This document shows positions 23,817-31,681 of a stretch of DNA of 52,610 nt, in pieces (positions within the stretch are counted from its first letter, which is position 1; each line of letters begins with the position of its first letter). The stretch is from Candidatus Mediterraneibacter quadrami (lineage in GTDB: Bacteria > Bacillota > Clostridia > Lachnospirales > Lachnospiraceae): the NCBI GenBank assembly GCA_019120575.1, contig DWUU01000043.1, forward strand, positions 1 to 52,610. The letters run 5' to 3'. A program made the position numbers and the translations under genes. The notes under the pieces are model-generated. The model had not been told where the DNA came from. It did no database searches and was given only the letters and a program-made list of their open reading frames with translations.

Positions 23817-23845
23817 TTGACTTATTTTAATCTTCTTCCTATAAT
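23817..23845 (+). promoter_or_regulatory. Promoter of the T-box/leuS transcript
   Basis: TTGACT (23817-23822), 17 bp, perfect TATAAT (23840-23845). One of the best promoters in the window. Confidence 0.88.
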
Positions 23846-23854
23846 AATTGAGTA

Positions 23855-24110
23855 TATTTTAAAGACTGAGATGAGGAGCAGTAGGAGCCTATCGTTGTCA
23901 GAGAGCTGCCGGGCGGTGCGAGGCAGCAGCGTAAACTCTGAACTCGCCTCGGAGTTCTCCGGGCGGACCGCATGATCGGCGGCGCAGTCCGGGGCGGTGA
24001 TCCCCGTTACAGGATGAATGAGTGCATCTGCCGCAGGGCGGATGAATAAGAGTGGTACCACGGAAATAAAGCCTTTTCGTCTCTTGATATTGAGAAGAAA
24101 AGGCTTTTTC
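23855..24110 (+). ncRNA. T-box leader (leucine) with terminator
   Basis: The T-box sequence AGAGTGGTACCACGG (24049-24063) is intact, including the UGGU that pairs with an uncharged tRNA acceptor end. A long Stem I precedes it; the probable specifier codon is CTC (Leu) at 23943-23945, in the GAACTCGCC bulge. The terminator is AAAGCCTTTTC (24068-24078) with GAAAAGGCTTT (24097-24107) and a U-tract. Uncharged tRNA-Leu would stabilise the antiterminator and raise leuS expression. The downstream gene confirms the amino acid; the exact specifier register is inferred. Confidence 0.92.
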
Positions 24111-24139
24111 TAATGTAATGAAAGAGAGGAACTGATCAG

Positions 24140-26572
24140 ATGGGTACAAAGATCGTGTACAACCACAGAGCAATCGAGAAAAAGTGGCGTGAGAAATGGG
24201 AGCAGACTCCGGTCAATCCGAAGACGGACGACAACGGCAGCAAGAAGCAGAAATATTACTGCCTTGATATGTTCCCTTATCCGTCAGGAAACGGACTCCA
24301 TGTCGGACACTGGAGAGGCTATGTCATCTCTGATGTGTGGAGCCGTTATAAACTGCAGCAGGGCTATTACATTGTTCATCCCATGGGCTGGGACGCATTC
24401 GGCCTGCCGGCTGAGAACTATGCGATCAAGATGGGCGTTCACCCGGCGAAGTCCACGGCGGAAAATGTAGCCAACATCAAGAAGCAGATCAACGATATCG
24501 CGGCGCTTTACGACTGGGATATGGAAGTCAATACGACAGATCCGAATTTCTACAAATGGACCCAGTGGATCTTCGTGAAAATGTTCAAGGCGGGCCTTGC
24601 ATATGAGAAGGAATTCCCGATCAACTGGTGCCCGTCCTGCAAGACCGGACTGGCAAATGAGGAAGTTGTAAACGGTAAATGCGAGCGCTGCGGCGCGGAG
24701 GTGACAAAGAAGAACCTGCGCCAGTGGATGCTGCGCATCACAAAATACGCGGACCGTCTCCTGAATGACCTGGACAAGCTGGACTGGCCGGAGAAGGTGA
24801 AAAAGATGCAGACCGACTGGATCGGCAAATCCTACGGCGCGGAAGTGGATTTCCCGGTAGAGGGCAGGGACGAGAAGATCACTGTCTACACCACAAGACC
24901 GGATACCCTCTACGGCGCGACATTCATGGTGCTCGCTCCGGAGCATGAGCTGGCAAAATCCCTGGCTACGCCGGAGACACAGGAAGCCGTGGAAAAATAC
25001 ATTTACGAAGCGTCCATGAAGTCCAACGTGGACCGTATGCAGGATAAAGAAAAGACCGGCGTATTTACCGGAAGCTATGCGATCAACCCGCTGAACGGAG
25101 CGAAGACGCCGATCTGGCTGTCCGACTACGTTCTGGCTGATTACGGTACGGGCGCCATCATGTGCGTGCCGGCCCATGACGACCGTGACTTTGAGTTCGC
25201 GAAGAAATTCGACATCCCGATCGTTCAGGTCATCGCCAAAGACGGCAAAGAGATCGAGAACATGACCGAGGCTTATACCGAGGCGGCCGGAACCATGATC
25301 AATTCCGGCGAATGGAACGGCATGGAGTCTGCAGTGCTCAAAAAAGAAGCGCCCCACATCATCGAGGAGCGGGGCCTCGGACGGGCGACCGTCAACTACA
25401 AACTGCGTGACTGGGTATTCTCCCGCCAGCGCTACTGGGGCGAGCCGATCCCGATCATCCACTGCCCGGACTGCGGCTGCGTGCCGGTTCCGGAAGAGGA
25501 GCTGCCGCTGACGCTTCCGGACGTAGAGTCCTACGAGCCGACCGGCACGGGTGAATCTCCGCTGGCAGCCATCGACGAGTGGGTGAACTGCACCTGCCCG
25601 GTATGCGGCAAGCCGGCCAAGAGAGAGACCAACACCATGCCCCAGTGGGCAGGTTCATCCTGGTATTTCCTGCGCTATGTGGACAACCACAATGACAAAG
25701 AACTGGTATCCCGCGAGAAGGCGGACGAGATGCTGCCGGTAGATATGTATATCGGCGGTGTGGAGCATGCGGTGCTGCATCTGCTCTACTCCAGATTCTA
25801 TACAAAATTCCTCTGTGACATCGGCGTGATCGACTTTGACGAGCCGTTCCACAAGCTGTTCAACCAGGGAATGATTACCGGCAAGAACGGCATCAAGATG
25901 AGCAAGTCCAAGGGAAATGTGGTCTCCCCGGATGACCTGGTGCGCGACTACGGCTGCGACTCCCTGAGAATGTACGAGCTCTTCGTGGGACCGCCGGAGC
26001 TGGATGCCGAGTGGGATGACCGCGGCATCGACGGCGTCAACCGCTTCCTGAAACGTCTCTGGAACCTGCTCCAGGACAGCAAAGAGCAGGATGTCAAGGC
26101 GACAAAAGAGATGATCAAGCTCCGCCACAGAATGGTATACGACATCACGACCCGTCTGGAGAGCTTCAGCCTGAATACGGTCATCTCCGGATTCATGGAG
26201 TACAACAACAAATTTATCGAGATCGCCAAGAAAGAAGGCGGCATCGATAAAGAGACGCTGGAAACTATCGCTGTGCTCATTTCGCCGTTCGCACCGCATT
26301 TCGCAGAGGAAATGTGGGAGCAGTTGGGCCACACCGAGACTGTATTTAAGGCAGGCTGGCCGGACTACGATGAGAATGCGATGAAAGACGACGAGATCGA
26401 GATCCCGGTACAGATCAACGGCAAGACAAAAGCTGTGATCAGCATTTCCGCCGAGGCGTCAAAAGACGAGGCCATCGCAGCCGGAAAAGCGGCCATCGCG
26501 GATAAACTCACCGGCAATGTGATCAAAGAGATCTATGTGCCGAAGAAGATCGTTAATATCGTGATGAAATAA
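24140..26572 (+). CDS. leuS: Leucyl-tRNA synthetase
   Basis: 810 residues, normal for the bacterial enzyme. It charges tRNA-Leu. The HIGH-type motif is in PYPSGNGLHVGHWRGY (about 47-62) and the KMSKS loop in GIKMSKSKGNVVSPDDLV (about 584-601). A zinc-binding insert (CPSCKTGLANEEVVNGKCERCG) is at about 158-185, and the CP1 editing domain includes TTRPDTLYGATFMVLAPEH. The C-terminal anticodon-binding domain ends in the short leucyl-specific tail (INGKTKAVISI ... IVNIVMK). Regulation is by the T-box directly upstream. Confidence 0.98.
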   Translation: MGTKIVYNHRAIEKKWREKWEQTPVNPKTDDNGSKKQKYYCLDMFPYPSGNGLHVGHWRGYVISDVWSRYKLQQGYYIVHPMGWDAFGLPAENYAIKMGVHPAKSTAENVANIKKQINDIAALYDWDMEVNTTDPNFYKWTQWIFVKMFKAGLAYEKEFPINWCPSCKTGLANEEVVNGKCERCGAEVTKKNLRQWMLRITKYADRLLNDLDKLDWPEKVKKMQTDWIGKSYGAEVDFPVEGRDEKITVYTTRPDTLYGATFMVLAPEHELAKSLATPETQEAVEKYIYEASMKSNVDRMQDKEKTGVFTGSYAINPLNGAKTPIWLSDYVLADYGTGAIMCVPAHDDRDFEFAKKFDIPIVQVIAKDGKEIENMTEAYTEAAGTMINSGEWNGMESAVLKKEAPHIIEERGLGRATVNYKLRDWVFSRQRYWGEPIPIIHCPDCGCVPVPEEELPLTLPDVESYEPTGTGESPLAAIDEWVNCTCPVCGKPAKRETNTMPQWAGSSWYFLRYVDNHNDKELVSREKADEMLPVDMYIGGVEHAVLHLLYSRFYTKFLCDIGVIDFDEPFHKLFNQGMITGKNGIKMSKSKGNVVSPDDLVRDYGCDSLRMYELFVGPPELDAEWDDRGIDGVNRFLKRLWNLLQDSKEQDVKATKEMIKLRHRMVYDITTRLESFSLNTVISGFMEYNNKFIEIAKKEGGIDKETLETIAVLISPFAPHFAEEMWEQLGHTETVFKAGWPDYDENAMKDDEIEIPVQINGKTKAVISISAEASKDEAIAAGKAAIADKLTGNVIKEIYVPKKIVNIVMK

Positions 26573-26689
26573 TATGAGGGAAATATTTTCAAGGAGTTTG
26601 AGCGTTTGTCGTCTTTTATTCAATTCTTTTTCCAGGTTGAAAATTGACGAAAACTATAAAGAAAAAAGGAGGCTGTTTTATTAACGACA

Positions 26690-26774
26690 AAATTTAATAG
26701 TGCCAGCGGTCCGGCTTTATGTCTGACCGCTGATTGCCGTGGGCGTTTCATCTTATTAGATGGACGCCTTTTTT
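26690..26774 (+). ncRNA. Possible small RNA or orphan leader: hairpin with pseudoknot potential plus terminator
   Basis: CAGCGGTC (26704-26711) pairs with GACCGCTG (26725-26732). Its loop carries CGGC (26712-26715), complementary to GCCG (26736-26739) just downstream, which allows a pseudoknot. A second stem GGCGTTTCATC / GATGGACGCC (26742-26752 / 26759-26768) with TTTTTT makes a good intrinsic terminator. No open frame of note is present and the next gene begins 270 bases on behind its own promoter. It could be an sRNA, a riboswitch remnant or a distant leuS terminator; I do not recognise a known family. The remainder of 26573-27046 is AT-rich with nothing I can name except the fic promoter. 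Confidence 0.4.
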
Positions 26775-26993
26775 CATGCAGATTCAGTGCGACAGTATGG
26801 AACGGCAGAGATTTTATCTCAGAGGATATAGTGACGGCATTACATATCTAAAAAAGACTGGCATGCTGTAAAATGAGCATTTGATGAAGGCAGTATGTAA
26901 TCATTCTATACCGCTTTTTATAAGTTTCTGCACATTGTTCCCTCATACCTGCATAATTTATTCTTTTTTATGTGCATATAAAACGGAGAAGAC

Positions 26994-27033
26994 TTGATTT
27001 TCTGCATATAATATACTACAATAATATGCAGAA
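26994..27033 (+). promoter_or_regulatory. fic promoter overlapped by an inverted repeat
   Basis: TTGATT (26994-26999), 17 bp, TACAAT (27017-27022). TTCTGCATA (27000-27008) and its exact complement TATGCAGAA (27025-27033) flank the -10 region and have the look of an operator. Confidence 0.6.
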
Positions 27034-27046
27034 AGGATAGTGTGAT

Positions 27047-28093
27047 ATGAGGAAATTCGATTACTCTTTTTTAAACAACGGATTACTGCCTGCAAATTTG
27101 GTGAATCTTACTTCAAATATTTCGGCATTGAAAACAATGGCGGGAGTGCGAAAAGAGGAATATACCCAAATTTTTACGGAGTTAGAGGCAGTTGCAAAGG
27201 TACAGTCGATTAAGAGTTCTAATGCTATTGAGGGTATTGTTACAAGTGATGAGCGTATCGCTGCGATTGTCAATCAAAACAGCGCCCCGTTAAATCATAA
27301 CGAGGCGGAAATCGCCGGTTATAGGGATGCCTTAAATGAAATTCATTTGGGCTTTGAACATATTGATTTCAGAGAGCGTGATATTTTACGCTTGCACGAA
27401 ATAATGATGCCCTTTGCCGGATATGAATACGGCGGTCAATACAAAACCGATGACAATGTGATTTTGGAGATCGACGCTGACGGCAACAGACGGGTTCGTT
27501 TTCGTCCTACACCGGCCGATGAAACGCCAAAGGCAATGGAACAATTAGAACTGGCTTATATGGAAGCTCGCAGTGACGCCAATATCAACCAGCTTTTACT
27601 GATTCCCTGCGTGATTTTGGATTTCCTTTGCATACACCCGTTTCGGGACGGAAACGGTAGAATGTCGCGGCTGCTCTCTCTGCTGCTTCTTTATAAAAAC
27701 GGGTTCGACGCAGGAAAGTATGTGTCCTTTGAGGAACAGATCAATAACTACAAAGTCTATTATTATGAATCGCTCCATCAATCCTCGATTGGTTGGGAAA
27801 CAAACGAAAACAGCTACTTCCCATTTATCGAAAATTTCTTGTCCACCCTTTATATGTGCTATAAGGAACTCGATAAGCGTTTCGCTGTTGTTCACGGAAA
27901 GAAGATTACAAAGAAAGCCCGTGTGGAGGCTACAATATTAAACAGTTTGGCGCCGCTTTCCAAAGCGGAGATATGTAAGATTCTACCCGATGTCAGCCTG
28001 ACCACCGTTGAAGCTGTCCTCGGTGCTATGGTAAAAAGCGGTACGATAAAACGTATCGGCTCGTCGAGGTCGACACGGTATATAAAGGTATAA
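27047..28093 (+). CDS. Fic-domain protein (probable AMP-transferase)
   Basis: 348 residues. The Fic core motif HPFRDGNGRMSR (about 196-207) is complete, with the catalytic His and the phosphate-binding DGNGR. The inhibitory helix motif SSNAIEGI (about 57-64, (S/T)xxxE(G/N)) is on the N-terminal side, so it is a class II Fic protein with built-in autoinhibition. The C-terminal region (about 285-348) looks like a winged helix (LSKAEICKILPDVSLTTVEAVLGAMVKSGTIKRIGSSRSTRYIKV). Fic proteins usually transfer AMP to target hydroxyls. Base composition is more AT-rich than the flanking leuS and udp genes, which fits acquisition by transfer. The target is unknown. Confidence 0.92.
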   Translation: MRKFDYSFLNNGLLPANLVNLTSNISALKTMAGVRKEEYTQIFTELEAVAKVQSIKSSNAIEGIVTSDERIAAIVNQNSAPLNHNEAEIAGYRDALNEIHLGFEHIDFRERDILRLHEIMMPFAGYEYGGQYKTDDNVILEIDADGNRRVRFRPTPADETPKAMEQLELAYMEARSDANINQLLLIPCVILDFLCIHPFRDGNGRMSRLLSLLLLYKNGFDAGKYVSFEEQINNYKVYYYESLHQSSIGWETNENSYFPFIENFLSTLYMCYKELDKRFAVVHGKKITKKARVEATILNSLAPLSKAEICKILPDVSLTTVEAVLGAMVKSGTIKRIGSSRSTRYIKV

Positions 28094-28099
28094 TGCAGG

Positions 28100-28390
28100 G
28101 TGAATAAAATGGATGTGTTATCATTCAGAACTGAAATAAGGCGACTGATAGAATTACGGCAAGAAGGGGAATATTGGGATTTCAAAAAAGAGTGGTATCA
28201 AAACAAGTCTGACTTATTACACGATATTATATGTATGGCTACTGTGTTATTCGCAAGAGTAAAGAGCAGTATGAATACTGGGTTGATGTGCTGCCTTATT
28301 ACAGGAATGTCAGGGAAGAAGGTGTTGAAATCAGTGGATAATGCAAATAAAGCAGCAGCGTCTATTATAGATTCTATACAGATTTTTTAA
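28100..28390 (+). pseudogene. Truncated AlbA_2 / Schlafen-type domain gene (broken)
   Basis: The first ~45 residues (from GTG at 28100) look like the start of an AlbA_2 (Schlafen, divergent AAA-4 N-terminal) domain: RRLIELRQEGEYWDFKKEWYQ, then LLHDIICMA. After CMA the usual continuation (AN-type, then a glycine-rich strand) is lost and the frame becomes unlike any protein. In another frame from 28231 a 36-codon stretch reads MYGYCVIRKSKEQYEYWVDV..., which looks protein-like but unrelated, as if a deletion had joined pieces of two genes. It follows fic by 6 bases. It is unlikely to be functional. Confidence 0.6.
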
Positions 28391-28421
28391 AACGGAAAAA
28401 AATTACAGGGGGCGGTGCATA

Positions 28422-29198
28422 ATGAAGAATTATTCTGAAGACGCCAGCAGGCTGTATCACATCCAGGTGGCGAAAGGCGAGGTAGGCCGCTATGTGATCC
28501 TGCCGGGTGACCCGAAGCGCTGCGTGAAGATCGCGCAGTACTTTGATGATCCGGTGCTGGTGGCTGACAACAGAGAGTACATTACGTACACGGGGACGCT
28601 GGACGGAGAGAAGGTCAGCGTCACATCCACGGGCATCGGCGGTCCGTCCGCTGCCATCGCCATGGAGGAACTGTACCGGTGCGGTGCGGATACATTTGTG
28701 CGGATCGGCACATGCGGCGGGATGCAGCCGGAAGTGAAGAGCGGCGATATTGTCATCGCCACAGGCGCCATCCGGATGGAAGGAACCAGCCGGGAGTACG
28801 CGCCCATTGAGTTTCCGGCCGTTGCGGATCTGACGGTGACGAACGCGCTGGTCAGCGCGGCGAAAGCGAAAGGCTATCCGTTCCATACCGGCGTGGTCCA
28901 GTGCAAGGATTCCTTTTACGGGCAGCATGAACCGGAGGTGAAGCCGGTGAGCTATGAACTCCTGAACAAATGGGAAGCCTGGAAGCGTCTGGGCTGTCTT
29001 GCGTCGGAAATGGAGTCGGCGGCCCTGTTCGTTGTTGCCTGCGCGCTGAAAGTCCGGGTGGGCTCCTGTTTCCTTGTAATGGCCAATCAGGAGAGGGAGA
29101 AACTGGGGCTTGAGAATCCGGTGGTTCACGATACGGACATGGCGGTGCAGACCGCAGTAGAGGCGATCCGGGAGCTGATAAAGGAAGAGAAGAAATAA
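28422..29198 (+). CDS. udp: Uridine phosphorylase-family nucleoside phosphorylase
   Basis: 258 residues. NP-I family motifs are clear: [18 protein letters not shown] (phosphate-binding loop), [60 protein letters not shown] and the ribose/base site [11 protein letters not shown]. It cleaves a pyrimidine (deoxy)nucleoside with phosphate to give base and (deoxy)ribose 1-phosphate. The family includes purine-specific members, but the QxR-like and EMES features and length fit uridine phosphorylase. deoC follows after 46 bases, so the pair probably degrades nucleosides; phosphopentomutase is not in the window. Confidence 0.9.
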   Translation: MKNYSEDASRLYHIQVAKGEVGRYVILPGDPKRCVKIAQYFDDPVLVADNREYITYTGTLDGEKVSVTSTGIGGPSAAIAMEELYRCGADTFVRIGTCGGMQPEVKSGDIVIATGAIRMEGTSREYAPIEFPAVADLTVTNALVSAAKAKGYPFHTGVVQCKDSFYGQHEPEVKPVSYELLNKWEAWKRLGCLASEMESAALFVVACALKVRVGSCFLVMANQEREKLGLENPVVHDTDMAVQTAVEAIRELIKEEKK

Positions 29199-29244
29199 AA
29201 ATCATGCTATAAATATAAATAAAGTTACAAAAAGGAGATTTTAT

Positions 29245-29922
29245 ATGGCAGATATGAATGAAATCCTCCGGCATGTAGATCATACTTTGCTGTCTCAGGC
29301 GGCGACGTGGGAAGAGATCCGCCGGATCTGTGACGACGGGATGAAATATCACACGGCGTCCGTTTGCATTCCGGCGTCTTATGTAAAGCAGGCGGCGGAA
29401 TATGTGAAAGGCCGGATCCCGGTGTGTACGGTGATCGGCTTCCCGAACGGCTACTCCACGACAGAGGCGAAGGTGTTTGAGGCAAAGGACGCCATCGCGA
29501 ACGGAGCGGACGAGATCGACATGGTCATCAATATCGGATGGCTCAAAGACGGGAAAGATGAGCTGGTAAAGGAAGAAATCCGTGCGCTGAAAGAAGCCTG
29601 CGGGGATCACATTTTGAAAGTCATCGTCGAGACCTGCCTTCTGACTGACGATGAGAAGATCCGCATGTGCCGGATCGTAACGGAAGCTGGCGCGGATTAT
29701 ATCAAGACGTCCACCGGCTTTTCCAAGGCAGGGGCAACATTTGCCGACGTAGAGCTTTTCGCTTCGCATGTAGGCCCGAATGTAAAGATCAAGGCGGCCG
29801 GCGGCATCGCATCGCTGGAAGATGCCAGGCGTTTCTTGGAGCTGGGAGCGGACCGTCTGGGCACGAGCCGGATCGTGAAGATCGTCTCGGATGAGGCTGC
29901 CGGAACCGGCCGTTTATCTTGA
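29245..29922 (+). CDS. deoC: Deoxyribose-phosphate aldolase
   Basis: 225 residues, class I aldolase. It splits 2-deoxy-D-ribose 5-phosphate into acetaldehyde and glyceraldehyde 3-phosphate. Catalytic lysines are in LKVIVETC (K in the first strand) and YIKTSTGFS (Schiff-base Lys near 155); a third Lys is in VKIKAAGGI (about 183-190). The start ATG has AAAGGAG 9 bases upstream. It lies directly behind udp and directly ahead of the microcompartment shell genes, whose promoter overlaps its stop codon. Acetaldehyde is a typical volatile intermediate that microcompartments contain. Confidence 0.96.
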   Translation: MADMNEILRHVDHTLLSQAATWEEIRRICDDGMKYHTASVCIPASYVKQAAEYVKGRIPVCTVIGFPNGYSTTEAKVFEAKDAIANGADEIDMVINIGWLKDGKDELVKEEIRALKEACGDHILKVIVETCLLTDDEKIRMCRIVTEAGADYIKTSTGFSKAGATFADVELFASHVGPNVKIKAAGGIASLEDARRFLELGADRLGTSRIVKIVSDEAAGTGRLS

Positions 29923-29947
29923 CATATCCGGCCTGAAATAGTATCCT
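29919..29947 (+). promoter_or_regulatory. Promoter of the shell-protein genes
   Basis: Perfect TTGACA (29919-29924), 17 bp, TATCCT (29942-29947); it overlaps the deoC stop codon. A CCGCC/GGCGG hairpin at about 29962-29979 lies in the leader. Confidence 0.75.
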
Positions 29948-30008
29948 AAAAAGAGGAGTATTCCGCCGTTTTACAGGCGGATATCACAGGAGAGAGAGGA
30001 ATCAGGAA

Positions 30009-30374
30009 ATGGCAAATGACCATGGAGAACAAATAAGAATCGTACAGGAAACCGTAGCCGGAAAAGAGATCACATTTGCCCATGTAATGGGCGGCCCGGC
30101 TCCGATCATTTATCAGAAGCTTGGACTGAACCCGCAGCTTGATTACCGTTCATCCGCGATCGGAATCATGAACATGACGCCGCCGGAGTCTGCGGTGATC
30201 GCTTCGGATATCGCAGTGAAGAGCGGCAATGTTTATCTCGGATTCGCGGACCGTTTTACCGGCACACTGATCGTGACCGGCGAGATTTCAGATGTGACGA
30301 CGGCGCTGACACAGGTTGTGGAATATTTCCGTGATACACTGGGATATGTTGTCTGCAACATCACGAAGAGATAG
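30009..30374 (+). CDS. Bacterial microcompartment shell protein, EutS/PduU type
   Basis: 121 residues, one circularly permuted BMC domain. Telling segments are RIVQETVAGKEITFAHVMG at the N-terminus (the permuted start, which forms the beta-barrel cap in PduU/EutS), then GIMNMTPPESAVIASDIAVKSGNVYLGFADRFTGTLIVTG and SDVTTALTQVVEYFRDTLGYVVCNITKR. Such proteins form hexamers in the shells of ethanolamine- and propanediol-type compartments. It is close to EutS. The usual flat hexameric shell proteins, the pentamer and a core enzyme are not seen nearby. It overlaps no gene and is followed by a paralogue after 11 bases. Confidence 0.92.
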   Translation: MANDHGEQIRIVQETVAGKEITFAHVMGGPAPIIYQKLGLNPQLDYRSSAIGIMNMTPPESAVIASDIAVKSGNVYLGFADRFTGTLIVTGEISDVTTALTQVVEYFRDTLGYVVCNITKR

Positions 30375-30385
30375 GAAGTGTACGC

Positions 30386-30814
30386 ATGGCTCGAATGACG
30401 AGAGAGGAGTTTCTGGAATATCTGTTTCACGACAATTACGAACACCTGAAAGGGAAACGGCTGCGTCTGACCCGTGTGCGCGTTCCCGGCAAGGAAGTGT
30501 GCATGGCGCATGTGATCAGTCCTTCAGAAACCTGTATATATCATAATCTGGCGCTGCACATTGGCGTGCACGAGGGCGAAGACCATACCGGCGAATCCAT
30601 CGGCCTGATGCGCTTCACCCCCTGGGAGGCTGTGGTGGTCGCGGCGGATACCGCGGTCAAGAGCGCAAACGTGGAAGTCGGGTTTATGGACCGGTTCTGC
30701 GGTTCGCTGATCCTCACAGGCGGGCTGGCGGAAGTCCAGACAGCGGTGGAAAGCGTTGTGAAGTTTTTCGATGAGGTGTTGGGATTCAAAACCTGCGAAA
30801 TACACAGAAGTTGA
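30386..30814 (+). CDS. Second, divergent EutS/PduU-type shell protein
   Basis: 142 residues. The core (GESIGLMRFTPWEAVVVAADTAVKSANVEVGFMDRFCGSLILTGG) matches the preceding protein and the EutS/PduU family. It has an N-terminal extension of about 40 residues (MARMTREEFLEYLFHDNYEHLKGKRLRLTRVRVPGKEVCMAHVIS). The two paralogues probably form a mixed hexamer or two distinct tiles. The paralogy and the extension are seen in sequence; function is inferred. Confidence 0.88.
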   Translation: MARMTREEFLEYLFHDNYEHLKGKRLRLTRVRVPGKEVCMAHVISPSETCIYHNLALHIGVHEGEDHTGESIGLMRFTPWEAVVVAADTAVKSANVEVGFMDRFCGSLILTGGLAEVQTAVESVVKFFDEVLGFKTCEIHRS

Positions 30815-30827
30815 TAAGGGTGACGAT

Positions 30828-31367
30828 ATGAAGAAAATGTTCCTGATGGGCCGGAGCGAGGCGGGGAAGACGTCCCTCACACAGGCGCTCAAAGGAGAAG
30901 AACTCCATTATATCAAGACACAGTATACATATTCGGAAGATGATACCATTGACTCCCCGGGAGAGTATGCGGAGTCCAAACGCTTCAGCGTGGGACTTGC
31001 ATGTTTCTCTTTTGAGGCGGACGTGGTGGCTATCGTACAGTCCGCAGACGAGCCGTTCAGCCTGTTCTGCGACAGTAGCCGCTCTTTCATCCAGCGGCCG
31101 CTTATCGGCATCATCACCAAGATCGATTCCCCGTATGCCAATATCCCGATGGTCCGCCAGTGGCTCATCAATATCGGATGCGAGCGGATCTTCCTGATCA
31201 ACAACGTGACCCGGGAAGGCGTGGATGAGCTGCTGGAGTATCTGGAGGAAGATGAGCCGCATGTGACGCTTGAACAGGCGATGTTCAAGCAGAGCCTGGG
31301 GCTGAATGAGTGGGATCCGCTGCCGGAGGGCGTGGAATATCCGGAGGAGATCAGGGACGCCCGGTGA
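30828..31367 (+). CDS. eutP: EutP/PduV-type GTPase-like protein
   Basis: 179 residues. The P-loop is MKKMFLMGRSEAGKTSL (GRSEAGKT, about 8-15), and DTIDSPGEYAESKRFSVGL, IIGTI-like PLIGIITKIDSPYAN (NKxD-like TKID) and IFLINNVTREGVDELLEYLEE complete a Ras-like fold. EutP and PduV are small GTPase-like components of microcompartment operons; EutP has been linked to kinase or targeting roles. The preferred start is ATG at 30828; an upstream frame starting in the shell gene has no ribosome binding site. A strong terminator follows, ending the locus. Confidence 0.9.
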   Translation: MKKMFLMGRSEAGKTSLTQALKGEELHYIKTQYTYSEDDTIDSPGEYAESKRFSVGLACFSFEADVVAIVQSADEPFSLFCDSSRSFIQRPLIGIITKIDSPYANIPMVRQWLINIGCERIFLINNVTREGVDELLEYLEEDEPHVTLEQAMFKQSLGLNEWDPLPEGVEYPEEIRDAR

Positions 31368-31388
31368 TAAAATAACTGAAGTGGAACA

Positions 31389-31428
31389 AGGTCTGTGATT
31401 TTAAACGGAAGATCACAGACCTGTTTTT
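31389..31428 (+). terminator. Terminator of the microcompartment locus
   Basis: AGGTCTGTGAT (31389-31399) and ATCACAGACCT (31412-31422), perfect 11-bp stem, then GTTTTT. Confidence 0.88.
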
Positions 31429-31472
31429 ATGTCTGCAGATAAAGAGAAAAGGGAACAAACATTCGATTTCGG

Positions 31473-31570
31473 ACTATACTTTTATAGTGTATTTTGATAT
31501 AATACCGGAAATGGAGTGATGTTTTTAAGTATGGAGATGCAGTTATTCAAATATTTCGAATAACTGTTTT
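31473..31570 (+). promoter_or_regulatory. rhuM leader: operator-like palindrome, -10 box and an attenuator-like hairpin
   Basis: ACTATA-CTTT-TATAGT (31473-31488) is a perfect palindrome. A TATAAT box follows at about 31498-31503 but no good -35 is present. CAGTTATTC (31540-31548) pairs with GAATAACTG (31558-31566) ahead of TTTT, a terminator-like hairpin between the promoter and rhuM. The region 31430-31680 is clearly more AT-rich than the neighbours. Confidence 0.4.
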
Positions 31571-31681
31571 AAATGAAGAACGTTATAACATACAGACAGA
31601 ATCTTTTGGGTGAAACTTTGGTGCGGGTGAGAGCGGTATTAGTTTGAATGGATGCCTGATGGACAAAGAGAGGTGAACTGG

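Noticed and set aside
26671-26697. Leader peptide behind GGAGG at about 26668
   Set aside because: The only in-frame start would be ATT and the frame has five codons.
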